DNA of 64,000 nucleotides, from positions 16,615 through 80,614 of the forward strand of contig JALHMF010000001.1 of NCBI GenBank assembly GCA_022844205.1. Direction: 5' to 3'. Position 1 is the first letter of the stretch. The number at the start of each line of letters is the position of its first letter. The stretch comes from Xanthobacteraceae bacterium. GTDB lineage: Bacteria > Pseudomonadota > Alphaproteobacteria > Rhizobiales > Xanthobacteraceae. This document shows positions 34,674 through 43,194 of this stretch, one piece after another. The notes under the pieces were generated by a model. The model was not told the DNA's origin and did no database searches. It was given only the letters and a program-made list of their open reading frames with translations. A program made the position numbers and the translations under genes.

Positions 34674-34952
34674 ATGCTCGAGGGCAATCTGGCCTGTCCG
34701 CATTGCCAGAAGGAGGCGATGGCGCCGTGGCGCAAGCAGTTGATGGGGCCGGGTATGACCGCCACCTGCAAGAACTGCGGCGGCAAGCTTGGCATTCCGG
34801 TTTCCTCGGCGTGGACGCTCATTCCGTTCGCATCGATCGCAATCTTCGCGCTCCAGTTCCCCGACAGCTTCGCGCGCTGGAGCATTCTTTTCGGCGGCTA
34901 CGTCGTGATGGCGTTTCTGTTCCATCGCTTCGTCGCCTTCATTCCAAAATGA
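34674..34952 (+). CDS. small zinc-ribbon membrane protein inside the fds operon
   Basis: This 92-residue protein has a CxxC...CxxC zinc ribbon (CPHC at 8-11, CKNC at 32-35) followed by two hydrophobic segments (about 44-61 and 69-88). It starts three bases after the fdsGB stop and ends 22 bases before fdsA, so it is translated from the same message. No standard Fds subunit looks like this: FdsD is a soluble subunit and FdsC a sulfurtransferase. It could tether or help assemble the otherwise soluble dehydrogenase. Function unknown. Confidence 0.8.
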   Translation: MLEGNLACPHCQKEAMAPWRKQLMGPGMTATCKNCGGKLGIPVSSAWTLIPFASIAIFALQFPDSFARWSILFGGYVVMAFLFHRFVAFIPK

Positions 34953-34974
34953 ACTTCGCCATTCAGGTGACGCC

Positions 34975-37764
34975 ATGAGCAAGCAGAACGGTTCCGCCAG
35001 CACCATCAAGTTCACGCTCGACGGCGTGGACGTGGAGGCTTCCGCGAACGAAACCATCTGGCAGGTGGCGAACCGGCTTGGCACGGAAATTCCGCATCTC
35101 TGCTACGCGCCGGAGCCGGGCTATCGTCCCGACGGCAATTGCCGCGCCTGCATGGTGGAAGTGGAAGGCGAACGCGTGCTCGCCGCAAGCTGCATCCGCA
35201 AGCCCACCGAAGGCATGAAGGTGAAGTCGGCGTCGGAGCGCGCGAAGGCATCGCGCAAGATGGTGTTCGAACTCTTGCTCGCCGACCAGCCGGAGCGCGA
35301 AACGGCGCATGACCCACAATCGAAATTCTGGAACTGGACCGACAAGATGGGGATTGCGGCGTCGCGCTTCCCCGAGCACGAGCGGCACGCGCCCGACCGC
35401 TCGCATCCGGCCATGGCGGTGAATCTCGACGCCTGCATCCAGTGCAATCTCTGCGTGCGCGCCTGCCGCGAAGTGCAGGTGAACGACGTGATCGGCATGG
35501 CCGGCCGCGGGCATCTTGAGAAAATCGTGTTCGACTTCGACGACCCGATGGGTGAATCCACCTGCGTCGCCTGCGGTGAATGTGTGCAGGCCTGCCCGAC
35601 CGGCGCCCTGATGCCGGCGACCGTGGTGAACCAGGAAAACGTCCGCACCGAATATGCCGACAAGCAGGTGGATTCGGTTTGCCCCTATTGCGGCGTCGGC
35701 TGCCAGCTCACCTACAACGTGAAAGAGGACAAGCTTCTGTTCGTCACCGGCAAGAACGGCCCGGCGAACGAGAACCGTCTCTGCGTGAAGGGGCGATTTG
35801 GATTTGATTACGTCCACAACCCCGATCGCATCACCCAGCCGATGATCCGGAAAGAGGGTGTTGCGAAAGTCCCGCACGAGGCGATCGATCCGAAAAATCC
35901 GTGGACGCATTTTCGTCCCGCGACATGGGATGAGGCGCTCGAAAAGGCCGCCGAAGGCTTCATGAAGCTGAAGGCCAAGCACGGCCCGAAATCGCTCGCC
36001 GGTTTCGGCTCGGCCAAGTGCTCGAACGAAGAAGCCTATCTGTTCCAGAAGCTCGTCCGCACCGGCTTCGGCACCAACAATGTCGACCATTGCACGCGGC
36101 TTTGCCATGCGTCGTCGGTGGCGGCGTTGCTGGAAGGTGTTGGCTCGGCGGCGGTGTCGGCGACCTTTAATGAGGTAAAAAATTCCGACGTGATCGTCAT
36201 CATCGGCGCGAACCCGACGGAAAATCATCCGGTCGCCGCGACTTTCTTCAAGCAGGCCGCCAAGCGCGGCGCCAAGCTCATCATCATGGACCCGCGCGGC
36301 ACCGCGATGAAGCGCCACGCCTGGAAGATGATGCAGTTCAAGAACGGCGCCGATGTCGCGATGCTGAATGCGATGCTGAATGTGATCGTCGAGGAAAATC
36401 TCTACGACAAGCAGTACGTCCAGACCTACACCGAAGGCTTCGACCAGCTCGCCCAGCACGTGAAGCAATACACGCCGGAAGAAATGTCGCCGATCTGCGG
36501 CATCGAAGCCGACACGCTGCGCGAGGTTGCGCGCACGTTTGCCCGCGCGGAAAACGCCATCATCTTCTGGGGCATGGGTGTGTCGCAGCACACGCACGGC
36601 ACCGACAACGCGCGCTGCCTGATTGCGCTGTCATTGATCACCGGCCAGATCGGCCGGCCGGGCACGGGACTGCATCCGCTGCGCGGACAGAACAACGTCC
36701 AGGGCGCCTCCGACGCCGGCCTGATCCCGATGTTCTTCCCCGATTACAAGTCGGTGGAAAATCCGGAGACGCGCGCGAAGTACGAAGCGAAGTGGAAGGT
36801 GCAGCTCGATCCGAAGCGCGGACTCACCGTGGTCGAGATCATGGACGCCGTGCACGCCGACGTGGTGAAGGGAATGTACATCATGGGCGAAAACCCCGCG
36901 ATGTCCGATCCCGATCTCAACCACGCGCGCGAGGCGCTCGCGCACCTCGAGCATCTGGTGGTGCAGGACATCTTCCTCACCGAGACGGCCGTCTATGCCG
37001 ATGTGGTGCTGCCTTCTTCGGCGTGGCCGGAGAAGGACGGCACGGTCACCAATACCAACCGCCAGGTGCAGATGGGCCGTGCGGCGATCCCGCTGCCGGG
37101 CCAAGCACGGCAGGACTGGTGGATCACGCAGGAAATCGCGAACAAGATGGGTCTGGGCTGGACCTACACCCATCCGCGCGACGTGTTCCCGGAAATGGCT
37201 TCGATGATGCCGGCCCTCGACAACATTTCGTGGGAGCGCGTGGAGCGCGAGGACGCCGTGACCTATCCGACGGAAGCGCCGGACAAGCCGGGCAAGGACG
37301 TGGTGTTCGACAAAGGCTTCCCGCGTCCGGGCGGTTTCGGAAAACTCGTGACGGCAAAAGTGACGCCGCCGGACGAGACGCCGGACGCCGAATATCCGTT
37401 CGTGCTCTCCACCGGCCGTCAGCTCGAACACTGGCATACGGGCTCGATGACGCGGCGGGCGACGGTGCTCGACGCGCTGGAGCCGGCACCCATCGCGCAG
37501 CTTTCTCGCGGCACGATTGAGGGGCTCGGCATCGAGCCCGGTGACTATGTGCGTGTCTCCACCCGTCGCGGTACGGTGGTGCTGACGGCGCGGCAGGACG
37601 ATGGAATTCCGGATGGCGTGGTGTTCATTCCATTCGCCTTTCAGGAAGCGGCGGCGAACCTGCTCACGAACCCCGCCCTCGATCCGTTCGGAAAAATTCC
37701 GGAGTTCAAGTACTGCGCGGCGAAGGTGGAGGCGGTCGGCCGCACGATGGAAGCGGCGGAGTAA
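34975..37764 (+). CDS. fdsA: NAD-dependent formate dehydrogenase catalytic subunit (FdsA)
   Basis: This 929-residue subunit oxidises formate to CO2 at a bis-MGD molybdenum or tungsten centre. It has a NuoG-like N-terminal region with [2Fe-2S] ligands C43, C56, C59 and C73. Two ferredoxin clusters follow (C154/C157/C160/C164 and C197/C200/C203/C207), then the CPYCGVGC cluster starting at C236. The metal ligand is Cys377 in HCTRLCHASS, at the position of selenocysteine in E. coli FdhF. The C-terminal molydopterin-dinucleotide domain carries ATGRQLEHWHTG-like sequence (STGRQLEHWHTG). No fdhD or fdsD follows. Confidence 0.96.
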   Translation: MSKQNGSASTIKFTLDGVDVEASANETIWQVANRLGTEIPHLCYAPEPGYRPDGNCRACMVEVEGERVLAASCIRKPTEGMKVKSASERAKASRKMVFELLLADQPERETAHDPQSKFWNWTDKMGIAASRFPEHERHAPDRSHPAMAVNLDACIQCNLCVRACREVQVNDVIGMAGRGHLEKIVFDFDDPMGESTCVACGECVQACPTGALMPATVVNQENVRTEYADKQVDSVCPYCGVGCQLTYNVKEDKLLFVTGKNGPANENRLCVKGRFGFDYVHNPDRITQPMIRKEGVAKVPHEAIDPKNPWTHFRPATWDEALEKAAEGFMKLKAKHGPKSLAGFGSAKCSNEEAYLFQKLVRTGFGTNNVDHCTRLCHASSVAALLEGVGSAAVSATFNEVKNSDVIVIIGANPTENHPVAATFFKQAAKRGAKLIIMDPRGTAMKRHAWKMMQFKNGADVAMLNAMLNVIVEENLYDKQYVQTYTEGFDQLAQHVKQYTPEEMSPICGIEADTLREVARTFARAENAIIFWGMGVSQHTHGTDNARCLIALSLITGQIGRPGTGLHPLRGQNNVQGASDAGLIPMFFPDYKSVENPETRAKYEAKWKVQLDPKRGLTVVEIMDAVHADVVKGMYIMGENPAMSDPDLNHAREALAHLEHLVVQDIFLTETAVYADVVLPSSAWPEKDGTVTNTNRQVQMGRAAIPLPGQARQDWWITQEIANKMGLGWTYTHPRDVFPEMASMMPALDNISWERVEREDAVTYPTEAPDKPGKDVVFDKGFPRPGGFGKLVTAKVTPPDETPDAEYPFVLSTGRQLEHWHTGSMTRRATVLDALEPAPIAQLSRGTIEGLGIEPGDYVRVSTRRGTVVLTARQDDGIPDGVVFIPFAFQEAAANLLTNPALDPFGKIPEFKYCAAKVEAVGRTMEAAE

Positions 37765-37787
37765 TTTCCTCTCCCCGTATCAACGAG

Positions 37788-37895
37788 GTTCCCCGGACGG
37801 CCGCATCAGCGGCCGGTTCGGGGTCCAGTCCGAATAAAATCGACGCTATGATTCCTAGACCCCGGGTCTCGCGCATTCGCGCGCGCCCGGGGAAC
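37788..37895. repeat. dispersed GTTCCCCGG element (family D)
   Basis: GTTCCCCGGACGGCCGC and GCGGCCGGTTCGGGGTCCAG form one half, and CTAGACCCCGGGTCTCGC with CCCGGGGAACG the other. Related sequence is at 40188-40233 and 51211-51308. It may also act as a terminator downstream of fdsA. The remaining bases to 38017 show no gene. Confidence 0.75.
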
Positions 37896-38017
37896 GTTGT
37901 TTTTTTATCTTCAATTTTTTCTCGCGCATGTTGTAAAGACCAGCCCGAGCACGCCGGAGGCGAGTTGCTTGCGTCCTCTTCGTTCGCGAGCGGGGAATGT
38001 TGCGGACGGCGACGGCT

Positions 38018-38743
38018 TCAAACGAATGCATCCCCCACGCTCGGAAATACGCGCTCATACGCCTCGCCGTATTTCATGTCCTTGCGCTCGGAGTTGCGCG
38101 CGCCCTGCACGCCGCGGTTCAGCGCGACGCGGGTGTAATACTCCCAGAGATATTCCTGCGCCTCCAGGCACTCGAAGGCTTTTCGCTTGATGTCGAATAC
38201 TTCGCTGATGTCGAGGATCATCTGCGGCTTCCAGTTGCACTGTTCGGGCTGGTGCGGCTCGAACAGATACACCGGCGGCGCGCCGAGCACCGTTTCGCCC
38301 GGCTTGAAGCCGTGCGCCTGTGCGATCACTCGCGCTTCCTGCGCGACGCGCGAAGCCATCGGATGATCGAAATTGTAGGGGTCTTCGCGGGAATGCGTGA
38401 GTACGAATTGCGGGTTCACCTTGCGGAAAATATCCACGAGCTTCTCGAACGCCTTATCGTCCACGCGTAGCGGATAGTCGCCGAGATCGAAGAACTCGAT
38501 ATCGCCGCCGAGAATCTTCGCGGCCCTCTCGGCCTCCTTGATGCGGCCCGCCTTCACCCTTTCCAGGGTCATGCCCGGCTCGCGCCACATCTTGGCGCTT
38601 TCGCCGCGCTCACCGAAGGAGAGGCACACGATCTTCATGTGCCAGCCTTTCTTGGCGAAGAGCGCGATGGCACCGCCCGCGCGCCAGACGAAATCGCCCG
38701 TATGCGCCACGACGACGAGGCCGGATTTTTGATCTTTGTTCAT
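38018..38743 (-). CDS. galB: PIG-L family hydrolase, 4-oxalomesaconate hydratase-like (GalB)
   Basis: This 241-residue protein is of the LmbE/PIG-L zinc fold but has the GalB-type N-terminus VVVAHTGDFVWRAGGAIALF instead of the deacetylase AHPDDE box. It also shares CLSFGERGESAKMWR and HSREDPYNFDHP with what I recall of GalB. GalB hydrates 4-oxalomesaconate to 4-carboxy-4-hydroxy-2-oxoadipate in gallate and protocatechuate-4,5-cleavage catabolism. The nearby GalD-like gene on the same strand strengthens this. Another metal-dependent hydrolase activity cannot be excluded. Confidence 0.8.
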   Translation of the reverse strand: MNKDQKSGLVVVAHTGDFVWRAGGAIALFAKKGWHMKIVCLSFGERGESAKMWREPGMTLERVKAGRIKEAERAAKILGGDIEFFDLGDYPLRVDDKAFEKLVDIFRKVNPQFVLTHSREDPYNFDHPMASRVAQEARVIAQAHGFKPGETVLGAPPVYLFEPHQPEQCNWKPQMILDISEVFDIKRKAFECLEAQEYLWEYYTRVALNRGVQGARNSERKDMKYGEAYERVFPSVGDAFV

Positions 38744-38771
38744 GCAGAATTTCCGCTGAGTACGTAACCAC

Positions 38772-38873
38772 CACCCCCTCTCCCTCGGACGCTGCGCGTC
38801 CTCTTCCCTCTCCCCCTCCGGAAAGGAGGGGGAGAGGGGAGGAGGGCCGAAGGCCCGACGGGAGAGGGGGAGG
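38772..38873. repeat. family A-type palindrome cluster
   Basis: CCCCCTCTCCCTCGGACGC, GCGTCCTCTTCCCTCTCCCC and GGAGGGGGAGAGGGGAGGAG are nested palindromes, closing with GGGAGAGGGGGAGGTC. It lies between the two gal-like genes. Confidence 0.75.
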
Positions 38874-38890
38874 TCATCTGCATTCCAAGA

Positions 38891-40000
38891 TCAAGCCGCT
38901 GCTTTCTTCGAGGCGGGTTTCGCTAGTACCGATTCCGGCACGAACAGGTGGCCGTCGAACAGCATGCGCGCGGTACGCAAGAGCCCCGCGCGTTCGACCA
39001 CGGGCTTTTCCTCCGTGCCGCCGATTTCCAGCCGCACGGAAAATTCGCCGGTCGGATGTTCGATGGACAGCGTTTTCACTTTACCCGGGGGCAGCACGGA
39101 ATAGGGATGCGCCGCCGAGCCCGGCAGCACAGCGGCCGTCGCGACGGTCACCGAACCGAACACGCCGATAGAGGTGTGGCATTCGTGCGGGATGAACGTG
39201 CGCGTGCAGATATGTCCGCCGGCTTTCGGCTTCGCCACCAGCGTCATCTTCGGCACCACCTGTTTCTTCACGTCGCCCAATTTCATCAATGGCCCGGCGC
39301 GCAGGCGGATATATTCCAGCCGTGCGCGGAAATCGGTGTCCGCCATCAATTCCTTCGGCGTCTCGTAACCCGTTTTTCCAAGCGCCTCGGCGGCGAGTAT
39401 CACGACCGGCATGCCGTTATCGATCATCGTCACTTTCACGCCGTCGATCTCGTCCGCGACATTGCCGGTGGGCAAGAGCGCGCCGCAGACCGAACCCGCC
39501 GCATCGAGAAAATTGATCGGGATCGGCGCATGGGTGCCGGGTACACCGTCGATGCGCGCATTGCCCTCGTAGTTCACGCGGCCGTTCGGGGTTTCGATCA
39601 GCAGCTCGGCGACCGTGCCGGTATTCACCGTGCGCACAACGATCTTGGTGAGATTGCCGGTCGGCTTCACCAGCCCGCGCTCGATGGCGAAAGGCCCGAT
39701 GCCCGCGAGGATGTTTCCGCAATTCGGCGTCGTGTCGACATGCGGCTTGTCCACCACCACCTGCGCGAACAGGAAATTGATGTCGATGCCCGGCTCGTTG
39801 GCGCGCGAGACGATGGCGACCTTGCTGGTCAGCGGGTGCGCGCCGCCGACGCCGTCGATCTGCCGCGGATCGGGCGAGCCGAGGGCCGCGAGCAGGAAAC
39901 GGTCGCGCGCGGCGATGTCCGACGGAAGATCCTCGGCGAGGAAATAGGCGCCCTTCGAGGTGCCTCCCCGCATCAGCATGCAACGGATTCCGGTCTGCAT
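38891..40000 (-). CDS. galD: PrpF-fold isomerase, 4-oxalomesaconate tautomerase-like (GalD)
   Basis: This 369-residue protein belongs to the PrpF/DUF453 diaminopimelate-epimerase fold. Segments such as CMLMRGGTSKGAYFLAEDLP, LGSPDPRQIDGVGGAHPLTS, NCGNILAGIGPFAIERGLV and FIPHECHTSIGVFGSVTVAT agree with what I recall of Pseudomonas GalD rather than methylaconitate isomerase PrpF. Cys94 (PNCGN) is a likely catalytic residue. It would make the enol form of 4-oxalomesaconate for GalB. The tail is Lys/Ala rich. The ring-cleavage dioxygenase and aldolase of the pathway are not in the window. Confidence 0.82.
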   Translation of the reverse strand: MQTGIRCMLMRGGTSKGAYFLAEDLPSDIAARDRFLLAALGSPDPRQIDGVGGAHPLTSKVAIVSRANEPGIDINFLFAQVVVDKPHVDTTPNCGNILAGIGPFAIERGLVKPTGNLTKIVVRTVNTGTVAELLIETPNGRVNYEGNARIDGVPGTHAPIPINFLDAAGSVCGALLPTGNVADEIDGVKVTMIDNGMPVVILAAEALGKTGYETPKELMADTDFRARLEYIRLRAGPLMKLGDVKKQVVPKMTLVAKPKAGGHICTRTFIPHECHTSIGVFGSVTVATAAVLPGSAAHPYSVLPPGKVKTLSIEHPTGEFSVRLEIGGTEEKPVVERAGLLRTARMLFDGHLFVPESVLAKPASKKAAA

Positions 40001-40090
40001 GGTTTTGTTCCGGATGGGTTTTCCGGATTTTAGGCTGGGAAATCAGCGGGAGCCAGCGATGGAAATCGGTCTTTCGCGGCCAATGCCCTG

Positions 40091-40172
40091 TCATCGTCCG
40101 CGAAAGCGGACGATCCAGTAAACACCTTGGGTTCAGTGATTACTGGATGCCCCGCTGGCGCGCGGCATGACA
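40091..40172. repeat. family C element
   Basis: GTCATCGTCCGCGAAAGCGG with ACGATCCAGTAA faces ATTACTGGATGCCCCGCTGG with CGCGCGGCATGACA. It lies between galD and the metK 3' end. Confidence 0.85.
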
Positions 40173-40187
40173 GATTGAAAAAAAGCG

Positions 40188-40233
40188 ACTGGACCCCGGC
40201 TCGCGCGATGCCTTGCATCGCTTGGTCGGGGAA
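40188..40233. repeat. family D half-element
   Basis: ACTGGACCCCGGCTCGCGCG, then CTTGGTCGGGGAAC. It matches the second half of the element at 51211-51308. Confidence 0.7.
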
Positions 40234-40250
40234 CTTCGGTTGAGGAGAAA

Positions 40251-41468
<1,218 letters not shown>

Positions 41469-41497
41469 GACGTTGAAACTCCCCTCGATGGGCTGAA

Positions 41498-41523
41498 TTG
41501 GACCCGCGTTTGGCGCGGTCCAA
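41498..41523 (-). promoter_or_regulatory. hairpin in the metK leader
   Basis: TTGGACC and GGTCCAA arms flank a GC-rich centre about 30 bases upstream of the metK ATG. It may be a leader structure controlling metK, but the sequence does not match the SAM-II consensus as I know it, so no riboswitch class is assigned. It could simply be a small dispersed palindrome. Confidence 0.3.
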
Positions 41524-41722
41524 CTGGCGCCTCACGAGATCGACCGGACGGCGTGAAAAACCAGACCGCGCGGGGGCCGTCAACCACAATCGGACGCGCC
41601 GGAATCGTACTGAAAATGCCGGTAAATTGGGGCTCCGCGAAGGCCGCAGGGCATGCATGGTAGCCTCCGAATTACCGCGTCCGGCCGCGCCGGGTGCGAC
41701 TCTATTGCGCGGAGTTCTCGCA

Positions 41723-42175
41723 ATGCTCTCGAAGGAGCCGGTCTTCCGCATCCAGGCGGACCTCGGCGAGATCACGGAAGTCGGTCCTACTCCTTATGGC
41801 GGGCGGCGGGTGATCGAGATTCTCGGCGGCCGGGTAAGCGGGGCGCGCCTTTCGGGCCGGATTCTGTCCGGTGGCGCGGACTGGCAGATCATCCGCAGCG
41901 ATGGCGTCGCCGACATCCAGGCGCGTTATGTGATCGAGACGGATGCTGGCGCGCGCGTGCTCGTGCGCAGCGATGGCTTGCGGCACGGTCCGCCCGGCGT
42001 GCTGGAAAAAATTGCGGCAGGAGCGAAGGTGGATCCTTCGCTTTATTATTTTCGGGCGGCACTTCGCTTCGAAGCGGCAGCAAAGGAACTCGACTGGCTC
42101 AATCGCGCGATCTTCCTTGCGGTCGGCGCGCGCGAGCGGCTGTCGGTGAGGCTCGACGTGTACGAATTGCTCTGA
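41723..42175 (+). CDS. DUF3237 family protein
   Basis: This 150-residue protein matches DUF3237: FRIQADLGEITEVGPTPYGG, then GADWQIIRSDGVADIQARYV and a Tyr/Phe-rich end (YYFRAALRFEAAAKELDWLN). Members form small beta-barrels and often sit beside aromatic or CoA-thioester catabolic genes; their function is unknown. ATG 41723 has a GGAG site eight bases upstream and gives the family's usual length. An earlier in-frame ATG at 41657 would add 22 residues. It is 53 bases upstream of the enoyl-CoA hydratase gene and probably in its operon. Confidence 0.75.
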   Translation: MLSKEPVFRIQADLGEITEVGPTPYGGRRVIEILGGRVSGARLSGRILSGGADWQIIRSDGVADIQARYVIETDAGARVLVRSDGLRHGPPGVLEKIAAGAKVDPSLYYFRAALRFEAAAKELDWLNRAIFLAVGARERLSVRLDVYELL

Positions 42176-42228
42176 TTGACAAGGCTGGAACGCAGTCCGA
42201 TCCTTTCGGCCTGCAAAAAGGAACGAAA

Positions 42229-43032
42229 ATGGACGCCGCCCGCGCAAAGCCTTTCGCGAATTTGCCCGCTTCGCTCAAGGCTGAAATGAACGGCGCGGTG
42301 GCGGTGCTGCGCCTCGCGCGCCCGCAAAAAAGAAACGCGCTGAACGACGAAACGGTGCTCGGCGTCGAGCAGTTTTTCCTGGGCCTGCCGGAAGCGGCAA
42401 AAGCCGTGGTGATCCACGGCGAGGGCGAGCATTTTTCGGCAGGGCTCGATCTCTCCGAACTCACCGAACGCAACGTCGCCGAAGGCGTCGAGCATTCGCG
42501 CATGTGGCATCGCGTGTTCGAGCGCATCGAATTTGGCCGCGTGCCGGCGGTGGCGGTGCTGCATGGTGCGGTGGTCGGCGGCGGGCTGGAGCTGGCCTGC
42601 GCCTGCCATATTCGCATCGCGGAGAAATCCGCCTATTACGCGCTGCCGGAAGGCCGCCGCGGAATCTTTGTGGGCGGTGGCGGCTCGGTACGCATTCCGC
42701 GTCTGATTGGGGTGGCACGGATGCAGGACATGATGCTCACGGGCCGGACCTACAGTGCCGAAGAGGGGCTTGCCATGGGCCTCTCGCAATATCTCGTCGA
42801 GCAAGGTGCGGGGCTTGCGAAGGGCATGGAGATCGCCACGAAAATCACCGAGAACGCACCGATGACCAATTTTGCCGTCATCCACGCGTTGCCGCGCATC
42901 GCAGAGTCCGACGCCGCGAGCGGCTACATGACGGAATCGCTCGTCGCCTCGATCGCGCAGAATGAACCCGAGGCGAAAGCCCGGCTGAAGGATTTTCTGG
43001 AGAAGCGCGCGCCGAAAGTCGTGCGCGAGTGA
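42229..43032 (+). CDS. enoyl-CoA hydratase/crotonase-family protein
   Basis: This 267-residue crotonase-fold protein has the first oxyanion segment FSAGLDLSEL (69-78) and the second GAVVGGGLELACACHIRIA (113-131). Acidic residues E121 and E141 sit where the two catalytic Glu of hydratases are found, so it can be a true hydratase. The frame is open further upstream, but ATG 42229 with an AAAAGGAACG site fits the family start. It leads a set of CoA genes and could hydrate cinnamoyl-type CoA esters, or act as a hydratase-lyase on feruloyl-CoA. Confidence 0.85.
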   Translation: MDAARAKPFANLPASLKAEMNGAVAVLRLARPQKRNALNDETVLGVEQFFLGLPEAAKAVVIHGEGEHFSAGLDLSELTERNVAEGVEHSRMWHRVFERIEFGRVPAVAVLHGAVVGGGLELACACHIRIAEKSAYYALPEGRRGIFVGGGGSVRIPRLIGVARMQDMMLTGRTYSAEEGLAMGLSQYLVEQGAGLAKGMEIATKITENAPMTNFAVIHALPRIAESDAASGYMTESLVASIAQNEPEAKARLKDFLEKRAPKVVRE

Positions 43033-43053
43033 TGAAGTTCTCAAAACCCTTCT

Positions 43054-43182
43054 TATCCCTCCCCCTGGAAGGGGGAGGGCGGCGAGCCGAAGCGCAGCGC
43101 AGGCGAGCGGGTGGGGGTCATCTCACGATTTCTTTCCATAGGACCCCCTCCCTGACCCTCCCCCTTTCAGGGGGAGGGGAAG
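43054..43182. repeat. paired CCCTCCCCC palindromes (family A)
   Basis: CCCTCCCCCTGGAAGGGGGA opens the element and CCCTCCCCCTTTCAGGGGGA closes it, with an inner GGGTGGGGGTCA / GACCCCCTCC pair. It lies between the hydratase gene and the CoA ligase gene. Confidence 0.85.
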
Positions 43183-43194
43183 TATAGAGAGATC

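Noticed and set aside
37848-38190. Short plus-strand frames after fdsA
   Set aside because: They begin in a dispersed repeat and then overlap the galB-like gene in antisense; no protein features.
41469-41640. SAM-II riboswitch upstream of metK
   Set aside because: The leader was read on the coding strand and the consensus segments of SAM-II as I remember them were not found.
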